A stretch of 24,612 nt of DNA, taken from positions 1-24,612 of IMG/VR virus record IMGVR_UViG_3300024264_000166. One strand, 5' to 3'. The translations under genes were made by a program, and so were the position numbers. How positions within the stretch are numbered: the stretch's first letter is position 1; each line of letters opens with the position of its first letter. The notes under the pieces are model-generated. The model was not told the origin of the DNA. It worked only from the letters and a program-made list of their open reading frames with translations, and made no database searches. The stretch is from a virus. Below are positions 7,441 through 13,952 of this stretch, piece by piece.

Positions 7441-9362
7441 TATTGTACTCCCCCGTTAGTTACTTTCTTAGAATCCATATCGGCTTTCTTTGTTAGTAGC
7501 ATTGTGTAAAATTCTTTTTGTTCCATTAATTGAGTTTCTAACATCTGTTGTTGTGCTTCAGCACCTTCTATTTGCTCATCTGTTGCGTCTATAGTTTCGC
7601 CGGCTTCATTTGTGTATTCTGGTGTTTCAATGAACGAATTAATATGATCCATTCTACCTTGTGCTGCATCAATTTTTTGTTTAGCTACTTCAATTGTTAT
7701 ATCAATATTCTTTTCAGTAACTTGTGCAAGTGCTGCTTCTCTGTTAATAGTCATTTGTTTATCGTAAAATTCATCAAAGTCTGATGACTTACCAAAGAAA
7801 CCACTTACTGCTCTACCAAACTTCATCATGTTATCTGTTACAAGATTTATACCTGTATCCATTGTTCCAAACCCAGGTGTTAATATTTCTTGCAAATTTT
7901 GAAATGTTATTGCAAAGTCATCTAATGTATCAATTGATGAGTCTGCGTTATCAATTATACCTTTATAGTAAGATGTTGTTAATAGCTCGTCTGTGTCTGC
8001 TGACAAATATGATTTTGGCAGTGCTTTTGTTCTTGCTATAAGTTCGTTTGAGTCACGTAGGTCAGAACTGACTCCTGGTTTAGGCATTGCATCTCGCACC
8101 ATTTTTACAAGTTTTCTTTGTCTGTCTACCATTTGTTTATTGCTAGTAATTTTTCCTTGAGCTGTGTCTTCAACTAATGATATATATTCTTCTGCAACAC
8201 CTGGTCCTACTCTACGTAATTTTTCTATCATTTCTCTGTTAACATTGTTTGCTGCTGTTGTATCAAATTCAAAATCACCAACAGTTGATATTACGTCTTG
8301 TTCAAATGTTTTAGCAAAGTCTTCTCCAAATGTTCCTGTCATTAAAATTGCTGCCGTGCCTTGTGCTTGTTCTATATTTTTTACTGCTGCCTTGCCAAAT
8401 AATTCTTCAATCTTTTTTGTATTTTGTATAATATTAAATTGTAGCTCTTCATTAGTACGTGCTTCATTTCTGATGTTTAATGCTTCCATTCTTTGCATAC
8501 CTAAATTATTACCAGTAAACATTGCAAGTGCATTAGCTGATTCAAAAGAGTCAGCAACACGTTTTTTTGTCATTGCATTTATTTCTGTAATTTGTCCTAA
8601 CTGATAAAGTGTTTCAGTTTCTTGTGCTAGAGATCTAGCCGTATCTTGTATACCCATTCCAAAATCACTAAACTTGTCATCGTTCTCAAGTTGAGAAAGC
8701 ATTTCAGATAATTTATATTGTCCCTTAACAACATCACCACCTGCTGAAATCATAAATGGTTGTGTGGCTGCTGTTATGTCTGCAAATTCTTTAAAACCCA
8801 TACCCAGCGAACGTATACTCGATCTAAGTGTGGTGTACATATCTATATCACCAACAATAGAACCAAAGTCAATTAGTTGTCTAGCATATTTGTCTTGTTC
8901 AGTTAGAAGTTTAGCAAATACAGTACCAACACCAGTTGCTGCCACTGCACCATATAGACCTGCTTTAGTAACGCCGCCTATTACTGCACCAACTTTATTT
9001 TTTCCACCACCTAAAAAGTCGCCTGCGGCTGCGCCTGCATTATACATTAACTTAGCTGTTTCATGTGATAGATCTGCAACTGCTTGTATAGGTGACATAT
9101 CGGACATAATAGATCCCATTGCACCTTTTGCTTTTTTAGCACCCTTTTCTATCTTTTGTTCTATTTTTTCTGCTTTAGCTTGTGCTTCATCAGCTTTACG
9201 TGCAGTAGTTTTAACTGCACTAGCATTTGATTCGCTTAGTATGGCTGCAATCTGGCCCATTGTAATGTTTTGAGAGGTCAGATCACTATTGAGAGCTTGC
9301 AGTGTTTCTTCTGTAGCCCAAGGATAGCGTTTACTTATAAATTCAAAGTATTGGTTGTCCAT
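7440..9362 (-). CDS. Tape-measure-like structural protein A
   Basis: This 640-aa protein starts MDNQYFEFISKRYPWATEET. Residues 40-85 are a Lys/Ala/Glu coiled coil, about 115-155 a Gly/Ala/Val-rich hydrophobic segment that could span a membrane, and the remainder is long helical sequence with a second coiled coil near 560-625. This layout fits a tail tape-measure protein that may also insert into the host membrane during DNA entry. It is a paralogue of the next gene (5443-7440). The start has AGAAGGA upstream, and a late box (9423-9430) lies about 60 bases before the ATG. The divergent gp26/gp51-like pair lies immediately on the other side. The specific role is inferred, and another virion structural role is possible. 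Confidence 0.6.
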   Translation of the reverse strand: MDNQYFEFISKRYPWATEETLQALNSDLTSQNITMGQIAAILSESNASAVKTTARKADEAQAKAEKIEQKIEKGAKKAKGAMGSIMSDMSPIQAVADLSHETAKLMYNAGAAAGDFLGGGKNKVGAVIGGVTKAGLYGAVAATGVGTVFAKLLTEQDKYARQLIDFGSIVGDIDMYTTLRSSIRSLGMGFKEFADITAATQPFMISAGGDVVKGQYKLSEMLSQLENDDKFSDFGMGIQDTARSLAQETETLYQLGQITEINAMTKKRVADSFESANALAMFTGNNLGMQRMEALNIRNEARTNEELQFNIIQNTKKIEELFGKAAVKNIEQAQGTAAILMTGTFGEDFAKTFEQDVISTVGDFEFDTTAANNVNREMIEKLRRVGPGVAEEYISLVEDTAQGKITSNKQMVDRQRKLVKMVRDAMPKPGVSSDLRDSNELIARTKALPKSYLSADTDELLTTSYYKGIIDNADSSIDTLDDFAITFQNLQEILTPGFGTMDTGINLVTDNMMKFGRAVSGFFGKSSDFDEFYDKQMTINREAALAQVTEKNIDITIEVAKQKIDAAQGRMDHINSFIETPEYTNEAGETIDATDEQIEGAEAQQQMLETQLMEQKEFYTMLLTKKADMDSKKVTNGGVQ

Positions 9363-9396
9363 TTTTCCTTCTCATATTAACCGATGTTTTAATTCT

Positions 9397-9404
9397 GATA
9401 AATA
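9397..9404 (+). promoter_or_regulatory. Late promoter box GATAAATA for gp26
   Basis: GATAAATA followed by CTATTG closely matches the T4 late promoter TATAAATACTATT. The predicted start is near 9410, and the gp26 ATG is at 9469 with GGAG at 9456-9459. It faces the minus-strand box at 9423-9430, so the two predicted transcripts overlap at their 5' ends by about 8 bases. Confidence 0.78.
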
Positions 9405-9422
9405 CTATTGTAATATACACAC

Positions 9423-9430
9423 TATTTATG
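9423..9430 (-). promoter_or_regulatory. Late promoter box CATAAATA for the tape-measure-like genes
   Basis: CATAAATA followed by G on the minus strand, with a predicted start near 9417 and a leader of about 55 bases before the ATG at 9362. It reads across the oppositely oriented gp26 promoter box. Confidence 0.68.
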
Positions 9431-9468
9431 GTATTCATAATATATGTATATAATTGGAGAAAAAATAT

Positions 9469-10299
9469 ATGACAAACCCACTAATTCAAGCATATAGAAA
9501 ACCGGCTTTGTACATTGCATTGCCAAGTAAGGGTAATTTTTATAAAAAGAAACCTAAACTTAGCATTGATAATGAACTAGCGGTATATGCTATGACAGCA
9601 AGGGATGAACTTATAACTAAAACACCAGACGCTTTGTTTAACGGAGAAGCCACTGTAAGTTTAATTAGAAGTTGTTGCCCAGACATTGACGATCCAGATA
9701 CAATGCCTGTGAGCGATTTACTTGTAATACTAATTGGAATTAGACAAGCAAGTTACGGTAAGGAAATTGACGTAGACGTTAAGTGTCCAAAATGTGAATT
9801 TGATAATCAACTACAACTTGATGCAAGTATAATGTTGTCAAAGACAAAATCAGAAATTGTTGAACGTGAAGTAACGTTAGACTCTGGTTTTAAAATAACA
9901 ACAATGCCATACACATTAAGAGATAGAACAACACTACAAGTTCAACAAATAAAACAAAACAAAATGATTCAAGGATTAAGTGATGCAAATTTAGATGACG
10001 TTGCTAGACAAGAATTATTTGGAAAAACATTTGTTGAAATTGCTGAACTTACTGTTAGTTTAATTACTAATAGTATTCATAGTGTACAAGGTCCAGAAAC
10101 TGATGTTATCGAGGACAAGGAAATGATTAAAGAATGGTTACAAAATATAACGAGAGCAGACTACGATGTTATTAAAAACAAAATAGAAGCACTAAGTGAA
10201 AGTGGATTAGAAACTGAATTTAATGCTAGCTGTCAAGAATGTAATCACAATTGGAAAACTGGTGTTGATTTAGATATTGCAAATTTTTTCGGGGGTTGA
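9469..10299 (+). CDS. gp26: Baseplate hub assembly protein gp26-like
   Basis: This 276-aa protein starts MTNPLIQAYRKPALYIALPS and contains KGNFY, the typical opening of the T4 baseplate protein family that includes gp26. Two CxxC pairs (KCPKCEFDN near residues 104-112 and SCQECNHNW near 253-261) could bind one zinc ion. The start is ATG 9469, with GGAG 9 bases upstream; a TTG at 9454 is in frame but would lie before the ribosome site. T4 gp26 (208 aa) is needed to assemble the baseplate hub. The gene ends in AAT TTT TTC GGG GGT TGA, and the following small ORF is in the -1 frame, so part of the product may be extended by frameshifting (see the signal at 10281-10316). Confidence 0.78.
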   Translation: MTNPLIQAYRKPALYIALPSKGNFYKKKPKLSIDNELAVYAMTARDELITKTPDALFNGEATVSLIRSCCPDIDDPDTMPVSDLLVILIGIRQASYGKEIDVDVKCPKCEFDNQLQLDASIMLSKTKSEIVEREVTLDSGFKITTMPYTLRDRTTLQVQQIKQNKMIQGLSDANLDDVARQELFGKTFVEIAELTVSLITNSIHSVQGPETDVIEDKEMIKEWLQNITRADYDVIKNKIEALSESGLETEFNASCQECNHNWKTGVDLDIANFFGG

Positions 10300-10316
10300 T
10301 AGCTTCTCGTCAACCC
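10281..10316 (+). promoter_or_regulatory. Candidate -1 ribosomal frameshift signal joining gp26 to the gp51-like ORF
   Basis: In the gp26 reading frame the bases read A AAT TTT TTC, which contains two overlapping X-XXY-YYZ heptamers: A-AAT-TTT (10281-10287) and T-TTT-TTC (10284-10290). A perfect 7-bp stem follows, GGGTTGA (10293-10299) with TCAACCC (10310-10316) and a 10-base loop. It begins 5 bases after the first heptamer and 2 after the second. The -1 frame is open here and enters the 10296-10523 ORF through RGLIASRQ. The predicted fusion is 351 aa. The stem also buries the gp26 stop and the TTG that would otherwise start the second ORF. Confidence 0.55.
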
Positions 10317-10523
10317 GTAGAAATTCAAGCATTAGTTCAACGATACGAAAAACAATTAGAGAAATCTGAAGGTAGTTTCTTAGACATAGTAATACGCAGT
10401 GAAGGTGCAGTAAGTTATCAAGACATTATGATGATGCCTGTTCCGTCTGTAAAGTTATTAGTTGAAAGAATGAATCACAGAGTTGAAGAAATCAACAAAT
10501 CTAATCGCGGGTCTCGCCGGTAA
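10296..10523 (+). CDS. gp51-like small baseplate assembly ORF (TTG start or frameshift product)
   Basis: This 75-aa ORF is read from a TTG that overlaps the gp26 stop (TTGA), or more likely as the C-terminal part of a gp26 fusion made by -1 frameshifting. The sequence is helical and charged, with YQDIMMMPVPSVKLLVERMN near residues 42-61. T4 has gene 51, whose product helps assemble the baseplate hub, directly after gene 26, and small gp51-like ORFs occupy this place in relatives. There is no useful ribosome site: the GGGGG abuts the TTG with no spacing and lies in a stem. The 3' end overlaps the convergent 10501-10953 gene by 23 bases. The gp51 name rests mainly on position and size. Confidence 0.6.
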   Translation: MIASRQPVEIQALVQRYEKQLEKSEGSFLDIVIRSEGAVSYQDIMMMPVPSVKLLVERMNHRVEEINKSNRGSRR

Positions 10524-10953
10524 TTAATGTATAATAGGCATCAGGCCAATTGTCGTAATATGTAGTATTATCTTTTAAGTAATTACGCTTTTTCATTATA
10601 TCTCCACGCAACTGAATAAACACACAATCTGTAAAGTTCTTTACAAAGTGTCCGCTATCTCTTGTACTTGTAAAATATAATAAGTCAGGATTAGCATCCA
10701 TAGAGTCGGTGCAAAATTTTTCTACAACATCAATGTTATCTATATCACCTAACCAGGCAATACCAATCTCATATGTAGATTTGTCAAATGTGTTAAGTTG
10801 TAATAGATCGTTACGTGCATCTATAAATTGTATCTTTTGTTGAAGTCTAGCCTTACGTGCAAAAGGACATACGGGTAAGCCAGAGTCCTGTTTAACTTCA
10901 ATGTTGTTTTGGCTCCAATTAAGGAACTCTTGTTGAAAGTCAGAAAAGTTCAT
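10501..10953 (-). CDS. Conserved-type phage protein of unknown function
   Basis: This is a 150-aa soluble protein starting MNFSDFQQEFLNWSQNNIEV. I do not recognise a function. A short motif, GLPVCPFARKARL (about residues 25-37), with a Cys-Pro-Phe core looks like a conserved element, and the rest alternates strand-like and helical segments without membrane regions. It is the last gene of the early-type minus-strand region. It lies downstream of the structured non-coding stretch and overlaps the convergent gp51-like ORF by 23 bases. There is no clear ribosome site before the ATG. A late-type box (11110-11117) about 160 bases upstream, two hairpins in the leader and read-through from the sigma70 promoter near 11600 are all possible controls. 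Confidence 0.65.
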   Translation of the reverse strand: MNFSDFQQEFLNWSQNNIEVKQDSGLPVCPFARKARLQQKIQFIDARNDLLQLNTFDKSTYEIGIAWLGDIDNIDVVEKFCTDSMDANPDLLYFTSTRDSGHFVKNFTDCVFIQLRGDIMKKRNYLKDNTTYYDNWPDAYYTLITGETRD

Positions 10954-10983
10954 TATGTTATTATCATTCTAGTTTATTGTTCT

Positions 10984-11027
10984 TGATGTCTAACGACATC
11001 ATCATTATCACAAAGCTAACGCTTTGT
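10984..11027. repeat. Two tandem 7-bp hairpins with the same TAAC loop
   Basis: TGATGTC-TAAC-GACATCA (10984-11001) and ACAAAGC-TAAC-GCTTTGT (11010-11027) are two perfect inverted repeats with different stems and an identical 4-base loop. On plus-strand RNA the loop is UAAC, a member of the stable UMAC tetraloop class; on the minus strand it is GUUA. No T-run follows either one. They lie in the leader of the 150-aa gene. Confidence 0.6.
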
Positions 11028-11103
11028 TCAATGCATATTGCTTACGCTTAATTAAAGTTATTAACTGTATTAGATAAAAAGCAATTTTTTAGATCTTATA
11101 TTA

Positions 11104-11583
11104 TATTAATATTTATCTTGTTCCTTGGCAAGATATTTTATTCACACTTAGCCTACTACGGGCCAAGTGTAAAATGAGTTCTTGGCATAGAACAGCACCC
11201 ACAAGTACTATAGTAAACCTAGTTTAACACCTAGGAAGGGCGGTTATGCTGTACCCTTATTACATACTGCTTTATTAACGCAGAAACATCCGGAGCCATA
11301 GTATCGACTTTTGGACTATCCTCAAGTTACGAGCGTTCGTAGAGCTTGATCATTTTGATTTGTCAAATCAGTGTATTGACATTATTAGGCACACCAGCAT
11401 CCAGTCACGTGAATTCGTAACCTCAAGGTGAGTCGACCCTTGCCGACCAAACGGAGCCTTGCTGCCTTTATTAGTGTTGTGTTAGCCTATATTTGCGAGA
11501 TTTGGTATCTGTGTATTTTGGTTTGTATTAGTAATTATCTGATGCTTTAATTATTAGCAGATAACGCAGTTAAAACCTTAATT
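11104..11583 (-). ncRNA. Candidate large structured non-coding RNA
   Basis: No ORF of useful length covers 10954-11614, yet the minus strand is packed with stems. They include 11535-11541/11558-11564 (7 bp), 11404-11409/11416-11421, 11424-11428/11438-11442, 11356-11361/11365-11370, the nested 11322-11349, 11298-11302/11315-11319, 11267-11270/11280-11283, 11236-11240/11254-11258, 11218-11222/11231-11235, 11178-11182/11189-11193, 11144-11153/11161-11170 (10 bp) and 11115-11120/11129-11134. A long-range helix pairs 11386-11398 with 11461-11464 plus 11479-11489. Two stems (11404-11421 and 11144-11170) contain a G-U pair on the minus strand that becomes C-A on the plus strand, so only minus-strand RNA folds fully. 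A consensus sigma70 promoter sits at its 5' end. The sequence is richer in G and C than the flanks. I recognise no known RNA family; ends are approximate and no strong terminator is visible. Confidence 0.6.
11110..11117 (-). promoter_or_regulatory. Possible late box GATAAATA upstream of the 150-aa gene
   Basis: GATAAATA followed by TTA on the minus strand matches the late boxes elsewhere in the window. The predicted start is near 11104, giving a leader of about 150 bases that carries the two TAAC-loop hairpins. It overlaps the 3' side of the last stem of the candidate RNA. The surrounding DNA is very AT-rich, so a chance match is possible. Confidence 0.4.
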
Positions 11584-11618
11584 CTTGTTACTATAACAAG
11601 AAAGATATGCGTTGTCAA
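11582..11618 (-). promoter_or_regulatory. Sigma70-type promoter with a palindrome over the -10 box
   Basis: On the minus strand TTGACA (11618-11613), a 17-base spacer and TATAGT (11595-11590) form a near-perfect host-type promoter. The predicted start is near 11583, directing transcription into the structured non-coding region. The TGA inside TTGACA is the stop codon of the GIY-YIG-like gene. A perfect 9-bp inverted repeat, TTCTTGTTA-CTA-TAACAAGAA (11582-11602), covers the -10 box and could be an operator or a hairpin in read-through RNA. Confidence 0.8.
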
Positions 11619-12058
11619 CCTTTTTTTAGATGTTCTGTAAGAATCTTTGAACTGCCAACTCTTACATTAATAATTCCGTTATAGTATTCATCGGTTTCTA
11701 ATACCTTACGGTCAAATTGTTCTTTAGCTTCTAAGTAGCTTGCAACGCCTCTACTAGGACAGAAATGTATTATTTCTCTGGTAAACTTATCTGCACCAAG
11801 TGTTAGTACGTCAGCATTTAAATGATCCGACGAACCCCAATAAGTCTGCCAATCACTTTCTTTTGTACCACGTCTTTTGTTTTTCTTACCTTTTAATGGA
11901 GGCTTAGTAGTTTTAAACTTTGCTAACTTCTTACCAATGTATTTTCTATTATTAGTAAGGTTAGTTATTAAGTATACAAATGCTTCTACACCATCTGGTA
12001 TTTCAGTGATTATTTTATTTTTGTATGTCCATGGGACCGTCTTCTTCGTACCACTCAT
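11615..12058 (-). CDS. GIY-YIG-like nuclease-family protein
   Basis: This 147-aa protein has VYLITNLTNNRKYIGKK at about residues 28-44. This matches the two short motifs of the GIY-YIG fold, with the first (GIY) replaced by VYL and the second (YIG) intact. Trp, Ser and Glu residues further on (WQTYWGSSDHL, about 70-80; EAKEQFDRKVL, about 110-120) could supply the rest of a small nuclease-like domain, with Glu110 or Glu113 as a candidate metal ligand. The start ATG at 12058 overlaps the end of the preceding 55-aa ORF by 44 bases in another frame. The stop TGA lies inside the -35 hexamer of the next promoter. GIY-YIG proteins in T4-like phages include homing enzymes, but this one has no flanking intron and may be a stable accessory nuclease. 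Activity is not certain because the first motif is degenerate. Confidence 0.65.
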   Translation of the reverse strand: MSGTKKTVPWTYKNKIITEIPDGVEAFVYLITNLTNNRKYIGKKLAKFKTTKPPLKGKKNKRRGTKESDWQTYWGSSDHLNADVLTLGADKFTREIIHFCPSRGVASYLEAKEQFDRKVLETDEYYNGIINVRVGSSKILTEHLKKG

Positions 12059-12182
12059 TTATTAATCTTTTGATTCTGTCTAATGCGTCCATTCCTATAG
12101 ATGCTTGTTCTATTGTATAAGGAGCATGCTTTAACACATATTCCTTATCTTCTAGTATAAATTCTTCTTGATCGTTATGCAT
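12015..12182 (-). CDS. Small 55-aa ORF between gp46 and the GIY-YIG-like gene
   Basis: This ORF begins MHNDQEEFILEDKEYVLKHA and ends MDIQK; it is acidic at the start and helical throughout. It overlaps the gp46 stop by 8 bases and the GIY-YIG-like gene by 44 bases, so it fills the only gap in an otherwise gap-free operon, which is the main evidence that it is real. I recognise no family. The overlap layout suggests translational coupling. Confidence 0.55.
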   Translation of the reverse strand: MHNDQEEFILEDKEYVLKHAPYTIEQASIGMDALDRIKRLINEWYEEDGPMDIQK

Positions 12183-13950
12183 CAATTACTTCTATCTCTG
12201 TATTGAATGTAGTAAAGCCATTTTCTTTTGTAACTTGTAGTACGCTGTTTACACGTCCAACTAATTCATCTCGATGAGATATAAGTAAAATATTTTTTCC
12301 ACGATCACGTTCCATTTTCTTTAACACACTCAATGCACTTTCAACACCAATTGTATCCATACCACTATCAACAAGTTCGTCAATACAAACTAAGTTAATA
12401 GGATGATTCATGCTTTCAAATACATCACGGAAGCTCCAACTAAGTCCTAGTATTAATCTATTACGTTCACCTCTTGACAAGTTATCAAAGTCTAAGTCTT
12501 GTCCAAGTTGTGTAATAGTTACAGACAAGTCACTTTGGAATTGTACTTCATGTGGTAAACCTAAACGTGTAATATAATATTCTAAACGTGTGTTTAAGAA
12601 TTGTAAGTTTTGTTCAATAATCTTTTTACGGATAAAACTATCTTTGTTTGTAAGTAGTTTCAATAAAAAGTCTTGATGTTCTTTTAGTTCAGTAAGTCTA
12701 TTAACTTCTGTCCAACTAACTTCTTGCAACCCAGTATTTTTTAATGCGTCAATTTGTTCTGTGTATGGATCTGATTCTTTTTCAGTATTTGCAAGTAGCG
12801 TCTTATTTTCTTTAATTTTATTTTGATGTTCATATGCTTCGTTTAAACTATTATATTCAATACGTGGAGCAACACCAATGTCGCCAATCTCTTCAACAGC
12901 AAGTTTATATTCTTCCATTGATGCTTTGTCATCATTGATATGTTTCAGAGAATCATTAACTAGTTCTGTTTTTTGTTCCACAATTTTGTCATGCTGACTG
13001 TCGTGTATTTCTTGTCCACATGCATAACATTTATGTTCTAATGTAGAATCTAAATCTTTCTGTGCTTTATCTAAACGCTTTTGTTCACGATCAATACTGC
13101 TAGTAAGTCTTGCTATTTCTGCAGTTAATGTATCACGTTGAGTTTTCTTTTCATTAAACTGTGCAAACTCAGCATGCGACTTAATTTCTGCATCAATATC
13201 AATATGTTCTAATGCATTAACTTCACTAGCATATTCATTTATTTTTTCAACTTGTTTATTAGCCCAGTGTGTTTGTCTACGTTCTAAATCTTTGATACTG
13301 CTACCAATACGTTCATTAGCATCTTCAACACCTTTAATTCTAAATGTTTCTTCTGTAATTCTATCTTTGGTATTTTTAGTTAGTTCTTTTAATATGTTTG
13401 CTTTTTGACTAAGTTTTGTAATACCTAACAACTGCTCAATCATCTCACGTTGGTCATTTGCTCGCATACTTAGAAACGGTTCAGTGTATGTATTCAATGC
13501 ACATATATGTTTAAACATAGTATGACTCATACCAAGCACCTCTTCAATTACTGCTTGGCTTTGTCTACCTTCACCTTGCATTTCATCTGTAATGCCTTCG
13601 TTGTTGTCAACGTTATTAACTAAAAATTTAAATATGTTAGGCTTACGTCCACGTTCTATTCTGTAGTCAATGCCATTCATTTCAAAGTCTACAGTAACCA
13701 TCATATTTTTATTATTAGTTTTATTAACTAAATTATCTTTTTTAATATTATAAAGTGCATTGCCGTACAGTGCATAACTTAGTGCATTAACGATAGTTGT
13801 TTTACCAGTACCATTACGTGAACCATCTCCTCCTAAGTCAATGTTATTACCTAACACAAGTGTTAAGCCATGTACGTCAAAGTGTACAGCCTGTGTGACA
13901 TTACCCACACTCATAAAATTCTTTACGGTGATATTTTTAATCTTTAGCAT
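12175..13950 (-). CDS. gp46: Recombination endonuclease subunit gp46 (Rad50/SbcC-like ATPase)
   Basis: This 591-aa SMC-type ATPase works with gp47 to resect DNA ends for recombination-dependent replication. The N-terminus has the Walker A motif GDGSRNGTGKTT (residues 41-52). Two long coiled-coil arms flank a zinc hook, CYACG (about 308-312). The C-terminal half carries the ABC signature LSRGERNRLILGL and the Walker B stretch NLVCIDELVDSGMD (about 520-535), followed by the D-loop and a switch His in ISHRDE. T4 gp46 is 560 aa, so the length fits. It starts two bases after the gp47 stop and is part of the gp55-gp47-gp46 operon from the sigma70 promoter at 15917-15945. Confidence 0.96.
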   Translation of the reverse strand: MLKIKNITVKNFMSVGNVTQAVHFDVHGLTLVLGNNIDLGGDGSRNGTGKTTIVNALSYALYGNALYNIKKDNLVNKTNNKNMMVTVDFEMNGIDYRIERGRKPNIFKFLVNNVDNNEGITDEMQGEGRQSQAVIEEVLGMSHTMFKHICALNTYTEPFLSMRANDQREMIEQLLGITKLSQKANILKELTKNTKDRITEETFRIKGVEDANERIGSSIKDLERRQTHWANKQVEKINEYASEVNALEHIDIDAEIKSHAEFAQFNEKKTQRDTLTAEIARLTSSIDREQKRLDKAQKDLDSTLEHKCYACGQEIHDSQHDKIVEQKTELVNDSLKHINDDKASMEEYKLAVEEIGDIGVAPRIEYNSLNEAYEHQNKIKENKTLLANTEKESDPYTEQIDALKNTGLQEVSWTEVNRLTELKEHQDFLLKLLTNKDSFIRKKIIEQNLQFLNTRLEYYITRLGLPHEVQFQSDLSVTITQLGQDLDFDNLSRGERNRLILGLSWSFRDVFESMNHPINLVCIDELVDSGMDTIGVESALSVLKKMERDRGKNILLISHRDELVGRVNSVLQVTKENGFTTFNTEIEVIDA

Positions 13951-13952
13951 GT

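Noticed and set aside
8164-9273. Two plus-strand ORFs of 146 and 169 aa inside the tape-measure-like gene
   Set aside because: Both are antisense shadows of the 640-aa gene, rich in Ser and Ala, with no start signals.
9454-9468. TTG start for gp26 at 9454
   Set aside because: It lies before the GGAG ribosome site (9456-9459), which correctly serves the ATG at 9469.
11041-11100. AT-rich stem AAAAA-TTGC-TTTTT as terminator of the structured RNA
   Set aside because: The stem is only A-T pairs and too weak to call; the true 3' end of the RNA is left open.
11280-11345. RNase P RNA-like segment (GAGGATAGTCC followed later by GGCTCCGGA on the minus strand)
   Set aside because: It partly resembles conserved region I of RNase P RNA, but it is interrupted, and no ACAGAA-type partner region was found in the surrounding sequence.
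11000-11583. tmRNA, tRNA or group I intron in the structured region
   Set aside because: No tRNA-like acceptor and T-arm, no CCA end, no plausible tag frame and no intron core elements were found; the flanking genes are intact, so no split gene needs an intron.
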